A stretch of DNA of 64,000 nucleotides from an uncultured Desulfatiglans sp. GTDB taxonomy: Bacteria; Desulfobacterota; DSM-4660; Desulfatiglandales; Desulfatiglandaceae. How positions within the stretch are numbered: position 1 is the first letter of the stretch; every line of letters begins with the position of its first letter. The translations under genes and the position numbers were made by a program. This document shows, in pieces, positions 8,495 through 17,474 of this stretch. The stretch lies in assembly GCA_900498135.1 (NCBI GenBank), contig LR026961.1:3124602-3188601 (forward strand). Reading direction: 5' to 3'. Under the pieces are notes generated by a model. The model made no database searches and was not told where the DNA came from. It saw only the letters and a program-made list of their open reading frames with translations.

Positions 8495-9019
8495 ATGAAC
8501 GTTCTCGAACAGGCGAAGAAGACAGAGTTTCTGGGCCGGGAGTTTTTGCTGTGGCTGTGGTTCAGGAGTGAAACCGAGGGGGGTGTGATCGACACCCCGG
8601 AGCTCGGCGCGGTGGAGTTCGCCATCGAAGGAAAGGTGGTGCTTCAGTCCGAAGGGGACGAGGGCGTGGAGACCGTAACGTGTTCGGGCGAGAGGCCCGC
8701 CCTCCGTGAAGCGCGGTACGCCCTGACCCGGCAGAAGCAGGTGGTGCAGGCCATGATCAAGCTGGCTGCGGGCGACGAGCGCTGGTCTTTTCTTCTGGAT
8801 TCCTGCTGGTTCAACGTCAAAGGCTACAAGGGGCCGAAGGTGGTGATGGACCGCAACGATGATCCGGACGGTCTGTTCTTCGAGAAGGTTCTTCTGCTGG
8901 AACGCTGCGCCAGGGCGCTGGACGCCCTTTTCGAGTATTTCGTTCTGCTGCGGATCTCCCCCGAATGGGAGGCGGAGGAGCGTCCTGCGGTCTCGGCCTG
9001 GATCGAAGCGGGCGCTTGA
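8495..9019 (+). CDS. Conserved hypothetical protein, probable partner of the RdgC-like protein
   Basis: 174 residues, acidic, with NVLEQAKKTEFLGREFLLWLWFRSE at the start and LTRQKQVVQAMIKLAAGDERWSF in the middle. The FLGREFLLWLW motif resembles the C-terminal half of RdgC-like proteins, which supports a split-gene interpretation. No catalytic motif is seen. GAGGTGACCGG precedes the ATG. The following 180 bp contain no gene. Confidence 0.65.
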   Translation: MNVLEQAKKTEFLGREFLLWLWFRSETEGGVIDTPELGAVEFAIEGKVVLQSEGDEGVETVTCSGERPALREARYALTRQKQVVQAMIKLAAGDERWSFLLDSCWFNVKGYKGPKVVMDRNDDPDGLFFEKVLLLERCARALDALFEYFVLLRISPEWEAEERPAVSAWIEAGA

Positions 9020-9235
9020 AACGCCGGGTTGTGACGCCGATCGCCGATGGATACCCTCGAGTGTCCTCCGAGAGCGATGCCACGCCGGTGCGGAGTGCGA
9101 AGGGCGTGCCGGCCGGGCTGCGCCGCCGCCAGGGCTATGGCCCGTGCAAATGGATGCGGGTAAAGGGGACGCCCGGGATGGGCACGGCTGCATCACGAAA
9201 TGGTCCCTATGGATCTCGACTGGGAGGCAATGCAC

Positions 9236-10084
9236 ATGAATCGTTTTTTTCTGGCGGGATGGTTGATGGTGTTGTTGTCGGCTTTGTGTGTCCCGGCGGG
9301 GGCTGCCGGCCTCGAGTGGGAGGTTCGGGACGATGGGAAGCTGGAGGTGGAGCCGCTCGATCTTGCCGTGGCGCAGGACGGATCCTGGATGTTTGTCCTG
9401 GCCCCTGGTGAGATCCGTGTCCTCGATGCGAAGACGGGTGCCTCTGTTGCGCGGATCCCCATCGAAAGCGGATTCGACCGGATTGTGTATTCGGAAAGTG
9501 AGCAGACGCTGATCCTGACGAGCCGGGGTACTCGACGGCAGCTGCGGGTGGCCCTGGAAAAGGTGTATTCGTTCGATCTGTCCGGTCTCCCGATTCTGGG
9601 GGCCGAAGATGGGGCGGTGACGGTGACGGTCTTCAGCGATTACCAGTGCCCCTACTGTGCGCGGCTGGAGCCGCTCCTTCAGCAGGTTCAGGAGAAATAC
9701 CCGGAGGAGGTCGGGATCGTGCACAAGAACCTGCCGCTTTCGAGCCACCGGTTCGCGGTTCCGGCCGCGCTCGCCGCCCTGGCGGCGAATGCGCAAGGCA
9801 GGTTCGAGCCCTTTCACAAGGCGTTGATGGCGTCCTACAGCACGATGAGCGAAGAGGTGATCACCCGGACCGCCGAAGCGGTGGGTCTGGATATGGAGCG
9901 CTTCCAGAGCGACCGCAAGAACCCGGCCTTTCAGGGGGTTCTCCGCAGGGACATGGAGGAAGGCCGGCAGGCCGGAGTGAGGGGGATCCCGGCTGTCTTC
10001 GTCAACGGAAAGCCGCTTCGCACTCTGACCCCCGAGAAGTTGATGGCTGCGGTCGAAAAAGAGCGGCAAAAGACGAGCCGGTAG
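9236..10084 (+). CDS. Exported DsbA-like thioredoxin-fold protein
   Basis: 282 residues: a signal peptide (1 to about 23, FFLAGWLMVLLSALCVPAGA), a small beta-rich N-terminal region of about 100 residues (the LAVAQDGSWMFVLAPGEIRV and IPIESGFDRIV segments look like a single propeller-like repeat), then a thioredoxin-4/DsbA-like domain with the active site CPYC (YQCPYCARLEPLLQQ) and cis-proline GIPAVFVNG. Periplasmic disulfide oxidoreductase by inference. The ATG at 9236 follows GGGAGG by 8 nt and starts the signal peptide; an ATG at 9200 would add 12 residues. Confidence 0.85.
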   Translation: MNRFFLAGWLMVLLSALCVPAGAAGLEWEVRDDGKLEVEPLDLAVAQDGSWMFVLAPGEIRVLDAKTGASVARIPIESGFDRIVYSESEQTLILTSRGTRRQLRVALEKVYSFDLSGLPILGAEDGAVTVTVFSDYQCPYCARLEPLLQQVQEKYPEEVGIVHKNLPLSSHRFAVPAALAALAANAQGRFEPFHKALMASYSTMSEEVITRTAEAVGLDMERFQSDRKNPAFQGVLRRDMEEGRQAGVRGIPAVFVNGKPLRTLTPEKLMAAVEKERQKTSR

Positions 10085-10103
10085 GAAGGGGCGGACCCGA
10101 CCT

Positions 10104-11321
10104 ATGTCAAGCAGTTCCTCAGATACGACGAACAGAGAGAACCGCACTCGGCTTGCGGTCATCGGACTCGCGCTGGCTGTGGGGGCGGGCCTCATGGCCG
10201 TCAAATTCTACGCCTATCACCTGACCGGGTCTTCGGCCATTCTATCCGACGCGCTAGAATCCATCATCAATGTGGTGGCGAGCGCCTTCGCCCTCGGAAG
10301 CGTCATCCTGGCCCAAAAGCCGCCCGACGCCTCCCACCCTTACGGCCACGGCAAGATCGAGTATTTTTCCGCCGGGTTCGAAGGGGCCTTGATCATCGTT
10401 GCCGCTGTGGGGATCTTCGTGAGCGGCATATCCCACATCCTGGATCCCCGTCCGTTGCCGTGTCTCGAAAGCGGTCTTGTATTGCTGGCCGGGGCTGCGG
10501 TCGTCAACCTGGCCCTCGGTGCCGCGCTCCTCAAATACGGCAGAAAGACCGGTTCGCTGACTCTAATCGCGGATGGCAAGCACATCCTGACCGATGTCTA
10601 CACCTCCGCCGCCGTGCTTCCCGGACTGCTGGTGGTCAGGTTCACCGGTCTCCTCTGGCTCGATGGGGTGGTCGCCTGCCTGGTGGGGGTGAATATCCTG
10701 GTCTCGGGGGGCGGTCTGGTGCGGCAGTCCTTTTCCGCCCTGATGGATGCCTCGGAGCCGAAGCTCCTGGACAGGATCTCGTCCGTCCTCGACGGTCGTC
10801 GCAAGGATCTGTGGATCGATATCCACCAGCTGCGGGCCTGGCGTTCCGGGAGTCTGATCCATATCGATCTCCACCTGATCCTGCCGAGAAATCTTTCGCT
10901 GGAAGAGGCACACCGCGAGGCCAAGGACCTGGAGGCCCTCCTTCAGGGGCACTTTTCGGGGCGTGCAAGCATCCTGATCCACATGGACCCTTGCATCGAC
11001 GAGGACTGCCCGGTCTGCGTGAAGCACCTGTGCGAACTTCGAAGCCGCGCGGCGACGGGCCGTCCGAGATGGGAGCGGGAGCGTCTGGTGCGGAACGGGG
11101 CGTCAGCCGGGGAGGCAGAGATTGAAAACGGGCCGGTGGAGACAGGTGCCGGGGAGAGACGGTCTTCACGCAAGGGACCCGGCGATCCTGTACAGCCATT
11201 GGGAGAGGAGCAGCAGGGCGCCGATCAGGATCAGGGGGCCGGTAAGTCGTCCGGGGATCTGCAGAAGGCGTCCCCGGCTGAAGCGGCACCCGGAAAGAAG
11301 CGCCCCCCCGTTCCACAGTAA
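10104..11321 (+). CDS. Cation diffusion facilitator (CDF) family metal exporter
   Basis: About 405 residues. It has six membrane segments, with the transmembrane metal-site motif SDALESIIN in TM2 and ADGKHILTD (HxxxD) in TM5, plus HPYGHGKIEY between TM2 and TM3. The cytoplasmic C-terminal domain ends with a Cys/His cluster (HMDPCIDEDCPVCVKHLC), a possible extra metal site. Probably exports Zn2+, Fe2+ or Cd2+. Residues after about 320 are low complexity (RPRWERERLV, EEQQGADQDQGAG) and run antisense over the next gene from 11166, so the true protein may be shorter or the tail is a read-through extension. Confidence 0.85.
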   Translation: MSSSSSDTTNRENRTRLAVIGLALAVGAGLMAVKFYAYHLTGSSAILSDALESIINVVASAFALGSVILAQKPPDASHPYGHGKIEYFSAGFEGALIIVAAVGIFVSGISHILDPRPLPCLESGLVLLAGAAVVNLALGAALLKYGRKTGSLTLIADGKHILTDVYTSAAVLPGLLVVRFTGLLWLDGVVACLVGVNILVSGGGLVRQSFSALMDASEPKLLDRISSVLDGRRKDLWIDIHQLRAWRSGSLIHIDLHLILPRNLSLEEAHREAKDLEALLQGHFSGRASILIHMDPCIDEDCPVCVKHLCELRSRAATGRPRWERERLVRNGASAGEAEIENGPVETGAGERRSSRKGPGDPVQPLGEEQQGADQDQGAGKSSGDLQKASPAEAAPGKKRPPVPQ

Positions 11322-11666
11322 GAGGAGGATCGCCGCTCCATAAAACAGGCATGCGAGCGGTGCGTTGCGGAAGGCGAAGGCCCAATCCCCCTGCGCCATG
11401 GCCCAGAAGGAGCGGGTGTAGCCGCAGAAGGGGCAAGGAACACCCGTCCATTTCAGGAACAGGCAGGGGACTCCGGGAAGGCGTGAAATCGGCACGAAAT
11501 GGGCCAGGGCGAGGGGAACCGCCCCGATAAGCGCCAGGGGCAGATGCCTTCCGGCGACATCCCACCAGGATGGAGGCCGATGGACCTCCACCAGGCGGCC
11601 CGAAGGCCCGAACAAGCGCCTCCAGTGTGTCAGCAGCCTTCCGAGATGGAACGGGTTCAATGACAT
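11166..11666 (-). CDS. DUF2752 membrane protein
   Basis: 166 residues with several membrane helices and the DUF2752 signature CPFCGYTRSFWAMAQGDW followed by AFRNAPLACLFY. Function unknown; such proteins often occur with small membrane proteins of the DUF4013/TM2 kind, as here. The start is ambiguous: two ATGs at 11672 and 11666; the second has GGAAG 6 nt upstream and was preferred. The open frame continues upstream to 11885 but without matching sequence. Its 3' end overlaps the CDF gene tail by 156 bp, tail to tail. Confidence 0.75.
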   Translation of the reverse strand: MSLNPFHLGRLLTHWRRLFGPSGRLVEVHRPPSWWDVAGRHLPLALIGAVPLALAHFVPISRLPGVPCLFLKWTGVPCPFCGYTRSFWAMAQGDWAFAFRNAPLACLFYGAAILLLLWNGGALLSGCRFSRGRLLQIPGRLTGPLILIGALLLLSQWLYRIAGSLA

Positions 11667-11892
11667 CTTCATCTTCCAGGCTGCCAGGGCGCCCTGCAGA
11701 CACCGCTTCTGGCCGAGTGGCCTTCCGCTGAGGGCGCGTCGGCTGTGCATTACCTCATCCGCGGTTTGCAGCCCGGGGAAAAATGCCCCTCTATGCGAGC
11801 CCGATGGCATCCTGGGCCCAGGGTGGATGCCTTTGCGCCGCGGCAGCGGAGGATGGCCGGAGCGCAGCAGAGCAGTGCTCTCCAATCCCCCG

Positions 11893-12564
11893 TCAAGCGG
11901 GATTTTCCGGATGGGGCTCCGGCGCCGGACCTGTCTCGATGATCTCGATCACCTCGGCGGTCTCCGCCTCGCCTTCCTTGAAGATATCCCGATAGGCTAC
12001 GGTCAGGATGCAGATCTGGATAGGGACCGTGACCGCCAGGCCCAGGCCGCAGGCGATGGCCCCGAGGCTGCCGATGATGCCGGTCACGATCATGAGCCCG
12101 AGAAACTGCCAGAAGTTGGTCTTGACCGCCTGATAGCTCTCCTGGGAAGCCTGCCAGAAGTCCATCCCCCGGTCGACGATGAGGAGCAGCCCGAACATGA
12201 GGAAGGTCTGCATCGCGTAAACGCCGAACAGGGCGGCGAGCTGTCCGACGCACGGGATCAGCCCGACGATGACGGCGAGCATCAGCATGGCGATGCCCCA
12301 CACCCCGACGAAAAGAAGCGAATTCAAGAAGAAATTGAAGCCCCGGAAGATCTCGCCCACGTCGGGGCGGGGTTCCCGCCCGTCGTGAAACGCGAGCACC
12401 ATCAGAAAAAGCCCTGCCAGCATCGGGCCGGCCAGGATGCCCAGCGTCGCAGTCCCCAAAACCAAGGCGATCAGGGAGGCGAGGATGAGCGGTACGATGT
12501 TCTGCTTGTAGAGGGCGAAGCCTTTCTCGAACCATTCGCCGAATTTGACCGGGATTGGATCCAT
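11893..12564 (-). CDS. Multi-pass membrane protein, DUF975/DUF4013-like
   Basis: 223 residues: N-terminal amphipathic WFEKGFALYKQNIVPLI, then about six hydrophobic segments, ending in an acidic and proline-rich tail (IIETGPAPEPHPENPA). The N-terminal pattern of WF..GF.LYK.N is typical of DUF975/DUF4013-like proteins, whose role is unknown. A clear AAGGAGG lies 6 nt before the ATG. The gene lies upstream of the DUF2752 gene on the same strand, about 226 bp away. Confidence 0.7.
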   Translation of the reverse strand: MDPIPVKFGEWFEKGFALYKQNIVPLILASLIALVLGTATLGILAGPMLAGLFLMVLAFHDGREPRPDVGEIFRGFNFFLNSLLFVGVWGIAMLMLAVIVGLIPCVGQLAALFGVYAMQTFLMFGLLLIVDRGMDFWQASQESYQAVKTNFWQFLGLMIVTGIIGSLGAIACGLGLAVTVPIQICILTVAYRDIFKEGEAETAEVIEIIETGPAPEPHPENPA

Positions 12565-12654
12565 GCCGTTCCTCCTTATACGCTGCCGGTTTTCATCAGA
12601 ATGGTTGCCATCCGGAAAAGTTCTTGTCGAAACGTTGCGGGGGCGCCCGGTCGT

Positions 12655-14394
12655 TCATGCGCCCTTCTCTGCGCGACTGTCCGCCAGGACGCTTTCGAGT
12701 GCGCCGATCTGTTCGCGGGTGTCTTTTTCCAAACGTTTCAACCGGCCGGCGAGGTGCTCCAGGTGCTCGGACCAGACGGCCGCGAGGGTTTCCGCCAGTC
12801 GGAGTCGCCGCTTGAGCCTTTCGTCCCGCCGCTTTTTATTGTAACGGCGATAGAATCGGATGGAAAGGAAAAGGTTGATCAAGGTGTAGCTCAGGAGGGC
12901 GGCGAGGCCTTTGGGGCTGAAGACGGCCTCGATCGCTGCCGCGACGAGCCCGACCGCGCCGCCGAGGCCGGGGTGCTCGAAAAAGGCCCGCCAGGCGGCG
13001 GCCCCCGTCAGAGCGATGAGGAGGCACAGGGTAAGGGCTGCGAAGGTCAGCATCTGCCCGGCCCGGAAGATCCGGAATGACGGCCTCCCGGCCTGTGCCG
13101 CAGCTTGTTCACCGACGGTGGCGAGGTCCGTTCCCAGCTGTTCGAATGCGCCTTCGAGGTCGAGTTTGGACTGGACATCCTCCCAAAGGCTCTGGGGGAG
13201 ATTTGCACGCAGGAAGCGGCTGTGAAGGTTTTCTTCGAGCCACTGAAAGGGCCTTCTCAGGACGGCCGCCGTCCCTTCGGGCGGGAGCAGCACGGTTGGC
13301 CGGGCCTCGCCGCCGGCGGCGTTGCCGCCCCCCCGCCGCAGCGTCTGCAGGAGGAGGCCGATTCCGTAGCTCGGACCGACGAGGCCCGAGAGGTCTTCGG
13401 TCGGCTCTTCGGCCACCGTGGCCGTTTCGCTGATGAGCCATGCGGCCAGGGCCTCGCGCCCCGCCGCGGTCCAATGGGACCGTTTTTCCTCCACCCACTG
13501 GATGCCATTCGCGATCACCCCCGAGGCCTCTTCGAGGTGCAGCCGTTCGGTTTCGAATGGGGTCAGGAGCTGCTGAATCTCTGCGCTCAGGTTGGCCGCC
13601 TTGATGGCGGTGATGGTCTTGACGCGCTGCTGATCGATCAGGTGCCGGCGGAAGAAATCGAACTGGTTCCAGACGGCAGCCCCGCCGCTGCGCCGGGCGT
13701 CCTCCGCCGAGACGGCGAAGACGAGGGGGTCCGGGACCCCGTGTTTGGCGAGCAGTTCCTTGAAGCCGCTCAGAACCGGGGCAAGGCGGTCGGCGGCTGC
13801 CCCGCCGCCGGGCTCCACGAGCTGGTCCACCTTGTTCAGGACGAAGGCGAAGTATTCCCTGGCCTTGGGGACCTCATCCAGGAAGGCGTAAAACCGGCCG
13901 TCGGCGTATTTTTCGGGCGAGGCGACCCACACGAGGAGGTCGAGGTGCTCCAGAAAATCGACGACGTAACGGCGGTTTTCACCGCTCAGGCTGTCGAAGT
14001 CCGGCAGGTCGCACAGGAGAAGCGCCTGCATCGCGCCGGCCTCGTGGGTGATCTCCTTCCAGGGGATACGGCGGAGCTCCGCGGCGGGCGGCGGGTCCGC
14101 GTGGATGTGGCGGTAGATCAGCACCCGGTCCGTGTGGGGCCTCCGGTGGCTGCTCGACGCGATCTCGGATCCGGCGAGGGCGTTGAGGAGGGAGGACTTG
14201 CCGACACCGGTGCCGCCGATGAGGCCGACGGTCAGAAAACGCCCTTCGATCCGCTCGAGCCTCGCACGCAGGGCCTTTGAACGGGCCGCGAGGGACCGGC
14301 GCTCCCCGGGTGCAATCGAGAAAAGGGTGTCTTTTTCGAGGAGGCGGTCGATGCGGTCGAGTTCTTTCCGCACTTGGAAGCCGGGGTCTCGCAT
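12655..14394 (-). CDS. Dynamin-like GTPase with C-terminal membrane hairpin (second of pair)
   Basis: 579 residues. GTPase motifs: P-loop GGTGVGKSS near residue 60, G3 DLPDFDS near 130, G4 NKVD near 188. A large helical region follows, then two hydrophobic segments (about 445-465 and 490-520) and a charged coiled tail. The layout (GTPase, helical stalk, paired membrane segments) is that of bacterial dynamin-like proteins. It begins 9 nt after the stop of the upstream GTPase, with GAGG 7 nt before the ATG, so the two are surely cotranscribed and probably form a heteromeric complex. Confidence 0.8.
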   Translation of the reverse strand: MRDPGFQVRKELDRIDRLLEKDTLFSIAPGERRSLAARSKALRARLERIEGRFLTVGLIGGTGVGKSSLLNALAGSEIASSSHRRPHTDRVLIYRHIHADPPPAAELRRIPWKEITHEAGAMQALLLCDLPDFDSLSGENRRYVVDFLEHLDLLVWVASPEKYADGRFYAFLDEVPKAREYFAFVLNKVDQLVEPGGGAAADRLAPVLSGFKELLAKHGVPDPLVFAVSAEDARRSGGAAVWNQFDFFRRHLIDQQRVKTITAIKAANLSAEIQQLLTPFETERLHLEEASGVIANGIQWVEEKRSHWTAAGREALAAWLISETATVAEEPTEDLSGLVGPSYGIGLLLQTLRRGGGNAAGGEARPTVLLPPEGTAAVLRRPFQWLEENLHSRFLRANLPQSLWEDVQSKLDLEGAFEQLGTDLATVGEQAAAQAGRPSFRIFRAGQMLTFAALTLCLLIALTGAAAWRAFFEHPGLGGAVGLVAAAIEAVFSPKGLAALLSYTLINLFLSIRFYRRYNKKRRDERLKRRLRLAETLAAVWSEHLEHLAGRLKRLEKDTREQIGALESVLADSRAEKGA

Positions 14395-14403
14395 GTCAGT
14401 TCC

Positions 14404-16128
14404 TCACGGACGTTCTGTGCGGCCCTTCGCGCCGGCGCGGGGCCGCTGTTTCAGCCACTGATCGAGGCGTTGCAGCGTTTCGGGAGGCGTCAGGGTCGCC
14501 GCGAGGCATCCCTGGTAACGCCTCCGCTGCTCGTCGATCACGGCGAGGAGTTCGCTTCGGTATCGGTCTGCCAGTTCGCGGGCGATCTTCTGGATCTCCT
14601 GGTAGGCGAAAAGCTCTGTCGTGCCCTTGGTCAGAAAGGGCGCGAGCGCGGAGTCGAGGACCGCGTCGACCATGGTGAAGCCCCCGCCGATGACGATTTC
14701 GACCGCAAGGAGGAGCGCCCCCCAGACGATCGAGGCGCTGTAGATGCCCCACTTCTTGCGCGTCGAGAGGTGTTCGGCCAGGTCGCGGAACCGCTCGTCT
14801 ATCCAGACAAGCAGCGTTTCCTGGCCTTGCAGGACGCGGGCCTCGATCTCCGGCTCGGTCAAAGGCAGGTCTGGACTCCGCAGTGCGGTGCCAAGCGGGG
14901 TGTCCCGACCGACCGGAGCGAGTTCTTCCAGTACGCGGCGGTTCATCTGTGCCAGGGCGGCGGCCAGCGGAGAGCTGTCGGAGTATTTGCGCAGCTTCGC
15001 GAGGGCCTGCTTGTGGCGCGCCTCGCCCTTGTCCTTGCGGAAGCCGAGCAGTCGCAGGGGAAAGAGGATCGTTTCCTGGATCACCCGCCGGGGTTTGGCG
15101 AGGGGGTCGTAGCGGTTGAACAGCTTGCGGATTTCGATCCGGATGTATTCATCGCTCTGTGCCTTGAAGCGCTTTGCCTCTCCCTCCAGCAGGAGGTCCG
15201 CCGTCTCGCGGGCGAGCTGCTCGAGCCTCTCCTGCCACTGGTCGGCGGCGGACGCCTCCGCCTGCAACAGGCCGAGCAGTCGCTGCGCGCTCCGGCGGCT
15301 GTGCTCCAGGCGGCGGTCCTGCTGGCGGCGCAGCCGCTCTCCGGATGAGGCCGGATCGAGCTCGGCGTGTAGGGACCGCATGATGCGGCTTACGGCTTCC
15401 AGGGCGCTCAGCTCCGCCGCCGAATCCCCGGGAGCAGCGGGCAGAATCCGGATCAGGCCCCGGTCGCATGCGATCCCACGGCTTTCGAGGACCTTCAGGA
15501 CGTCCTCTGCACCAAGGCCGCTGCGGACCTTGTTCAAGAGGAAGGCGGCCACCTTCCCATCCTGAAAGGCCTCGAACAGGGCATCGAGAGGTACTTCGTC
15601 CGCATATTTTTCCGGGCTGGCGACGAAGATGACCGCGTCGGCCAGGAGATAAAGATTGCGGGTGATCACCCGGTTGCCCTCCTCCACGCTGTCGACGTCG
15701 GGCGTGTCGACTATGGCGAGATGGGAGAGCGTTTTGCGGCGGTGGCTGATGATCGACAGGCGGCTTGGGGTCCCGGCCATGGGCTGGCGCAGGTCCTCTT
15801 CGGGGGAGGGCTCATCGGGTTCCAGCTCCGGGAAAGGGAAGCCTGTCCCGATGTTCGCATTGGCATGGGCATAGGCGATCGGACCGAAGGTTTTGGGCCT
15901 TTCGACGCCGGTCGCACTGAGCGCCCTGCCGCAGAAGAGATTGAAAAGGGTCGATTTGCCGGTGCCGGTGCCGCCGAGAAACATCACCCACGTCACCGGT
16001 GAGTTGGATTTGTAAGCGATCACCGCCAGTTGGCGCCCAAGGTCCTCCGCCATCCCCGGGATGGCGGCGCTTCCCTCGATGAGGCCTGGATGGCGGACGG
16101 CCTGGATGGCGGTGATCAGAGATTCCAA
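14404..16128 (-). CDS. Dynamin-like GTPase (first of pair)
   Basis: 574 residues with P-loop GGTGTGKST (near 52), G3 DTPDVDS (near 141), NKV at the G4 position (near 199), long helical regions rich in Glu/Arg (for example RLRRQQDRRLEHSRRSAQR) and a membrane stretch (IYSASIVWGALLLAVEIVIGG, near 470) in the C-terminal third. Distinct in sequence from its neighbour but sharing FVASPEKYAD after G3 (VASPEKYAD in both), which points to an old duplication. Start is TTG at 16128; no ATG exists between it and the upstream in-frame stop. Paired bacterial dynamin-like proteins remodel or tether membranes; the role here is unknown. Confidence 0.8.
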   Translation of the reverse strand: MESLITAIQAVRHPGLIEGSAAIPGMAEDLGRQLAVIAYKSNSPVTWVMFLGGTGTGKSTLFNLFCGRALSATGVERPKTFGPIAYAHANANIGTGFPFPELEPDEPSPEEDLRQPMAGTPSRLSIISHRRKTLSHLAIVDTPDVDSVEEGNRVITRNLYLLADAVIFVASPEKYADEVPLDALFEAFQDGKVAAFLLNKVRSGLGAEDVLKVLESRGIACDRGLIRILPAAPGDSAAELSALEAVSRIMRSLHAELDPASSGERLRRQQDRRLEHSRRSAQRLLGLLQAEASAADQWQERLEQLARETADLLLEGEAKRFKAQSDEYIRIEIRKLFNRYDPLAKPRRVIQETILFPLRLLGFRKDKGEARHKQALAKLRKYSDSSPLAAALAQMNRRVLEELAPVGRDTPLGTALRSPDLPLTEPEIEARVLQGQETLLVWIDERFRDLAEHLSTRKKWGIYSASIVWGALLLAVEIVIGGGFTMVDAVLDSALAPFLTKGTTELFAYQEIQKIARELADRYRSELLAVIDEQRRRYQGCLAATLTPPETLQRLDQWLKQRPRAGAKGRTERP

Positions 16129-16248
16129 TGATGTCGGCTCGAGATTTCTCGGGTTATGTGCCGGCCGGGCACGGGATCACAGGCGATGAGGCCGAGTGCG
16201 TCTCCGGGCATGCCCGGTGTACCCCGTCACGACACGGGATGACTTCAC

Positions 16249-16342
16249 GGCTGCACATGTTGTTCGAGCCGCCTTTGGACGCGGTCTCGAAGGTCTTCTT
16301 CTTCTCGAACGACCTGTCGGCTGCACGTGCTGTTCGAGCCGC
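16249..16342. repeat. Short direct repeat in the 469-bp gap 16129-16597
   Basis: GGCTGCACATGTTGTTCGAG (16249 on) and GGCTGCACGTGCTGTTCGAG (16319 on) differ at two positions and are 70 bp apart. Both stretches also carry TTCGAGCCGC. The gap contains no convincing gene; open frames there extend into the HAD gene or are shadows. A small inverted repeat GATACAA/TTGTATC lies at 16422-16454. Confidence 0.5.
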
Positions 16343-16471
16343 TCCCGGCCGAACGGGTGTCCGACTCGCCCAGGTGGGACCGGGCCGCGAAGACGGACCA
16401 TCAAAAGGGTTTTTCCGGTTGGATACAATCCATTACACATACGAAGCTTGTATCATAGTCCACTGCGCGCC

Positions 16472-16498
16472 GGTTTCCAATCCGGAAATGCGGTTTTG
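16472..16498 (+). repeat. Terminal fragment of the dispersed CCGGAAATG element (copy G)
   Basis: GGTTTCCAATCCGGAAATG followed by CGGTTTTGAG matches the left end of the family. No internal hairpins follow; the HAD gene starts about 100 bp later. Confidence 0.65.
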
Positions 16499-16597
16499 AG
16501 GCTTTCCTTTCTCCGGTCGATCGGCTATCCTCCCAAAAACGGTGGCAAGGTTCTGGCGGCGCCTCTTGGCGGGCGCGGGGAGTCGAGGGTTTTTGAC

Positions 16598-17230
16598 ATG
16601 CAGGGAACATGCCGGGTGGATGTCCTCCTCTTCGACTATGGCGGTGTTCTGGCCGAGGAGGGATTCCGGGAAGGGCTCAAGGCGATTGCGCTGAAAAACG
16701 GCCTGGATCCCGATGCCTTTTTCCAGACTGCGTCCGAGTGGGTGCACGCGAGCGGGTATGTGACGGGGAAGGCGTCGGAGCAGACCTACTGGCGGCACCT
16801 CCGCCGCGAGACGGGCATCCAGGGCTCGGATGCCGATTTGCGTCGGGAGATCCTGGATCGTTTCGTCCTGCGGGACTGGATGGTGAGACTCGTCAGGGTC
16901 TTGAAAGAGGCCGGCGTGCGGTTGGCGATCCTGAGCGACCAGACCGACTGGCTGGTCCAACTCGACCGTCGTGATCGATTCTTCCAGTACTTCGAGGCCG
17001 TCTTCAACAGCTTTGTCGAGGGGCGCAGCAAGAGGGATTCGGCCCTGTTCGATCAGGTTGTGGGCCGTCTCGGCACAGCTCCTTCGGAGGTTCTCTTCAT
17101 GGACGACAACCCTGGAAACATCGAGCGGGCCCGGAGCCGGGGGCTCGAGACCATCCTCTATCGGGACCGGAGGGCCTTTTTGGCCGACCTGGTCCGGTTT
17201 TGCCCTTTCCTGGAAGCCTCCGTTTCCTGA
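16598..17230 (+). CDS. HAD-superfamily hydrolase
   Basis: 210 residues with the HAD motifs: VLLFDYGGVLAEE at residues 9-20 (nucleophile position DYGGV, so Asp then Tyr in place of the usual DxD second Asp), ILSDQTDW for motif II and LFMDDNPGNIERARSRG for motif IV. The capping segment is helical, as in the HAD-IA-v3 group (YihX-like). Glycine in place of the second Asp is common in the group with phosphatase-like activity. Start at the ATG 16598; the frame is open to 16196 but without homologous sequence. Confidence 0.8.
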   Translation: MQGTCRVDVLLFDYGGVLAEEGFREGLKAIALKNGLDPDAFFQTASEWVHASGYVTGKASEQTYWRHLRRETGIQGSDADLRREILDRFVLRDWMVRLVRVLKEAGVRLAILSDQTDWLVQLDRRDRFFQYFEAVFNSFVEGRSKRDSALFDQVVGRLGTAPSEVLFMDDNPGNIERARSRGLETILYRDRRAFLADLVRFCPFLEASVS

Positions 17231-17249
17231 GCCATCACCTCAAGATCCA

Positions 17250-17290
17250 ACAAAAATGTTGTATTGTCTCAATGTTTCCTACAATAATGC
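17250..17290 (+). promoter_or_regulatory. Paired upstream activator sites of glnA
   Basis: ACAAAAATGT at 17250-17259 (inside CAACAAAAATGTTG) and the weaker ACAATAATGC at 17281-17290 have centres 31 bp apart, about three helical turns. The distal centre is 128 bp from the GC of the sigma-54 -12 box. The same pair with the same spacing occurs before gltB. The shape ACA-N4-TGT suits a dimeric enhancer-binding protein. Confidence 0.55.
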
Positions 17291-17367
17291 AGGCAAAAGA
17301 AAGCGCGGTTCAGACGTTTCCACCTATAGTTTGTTGAGATAACAGCTGTTTTTACCTTTCGCTCCTT

Positions 17368-17384
17368 TTGGCATTGTGTTTGCT
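17368..17384 (+). promoter_or_regulatory. Sigma-54 promoter of glnA
   Basis: TTGGCATTGTGTTTGCT: GG (17370-17371) and GC (17382-17383) are separated by 10 bp, matching the -24/-12 consensus TGGCAC-N5-TTGCW with one change (T for C). It lies about 90 bp before the glnA start. Nitrogen-controlled glnA promoters of this type are well known. Confidence 0.75.
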
Positions 17385-17474
17385 ATAGTAGAGGGCACCC
17401 GAGGACGTTGACCTGTTCGATGCAGGCTTGTGAAACTTTTGAATCCATATTGAAAAGCAAGAGGAGGAAAACGC

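Noticed and set aside
10104..11321. The CDF protein tail as a genuine new domain
   Set aside because: Low complexity, antisense to the DUF2752 gene and lacking family similarity; more likely a late stop codon.
12601..12625. GGTTGCCATCCGGAAAAG as an element fragment
   Set aside because: Too short and with several changes from the head; chance match is likely in GC-rich DNA.
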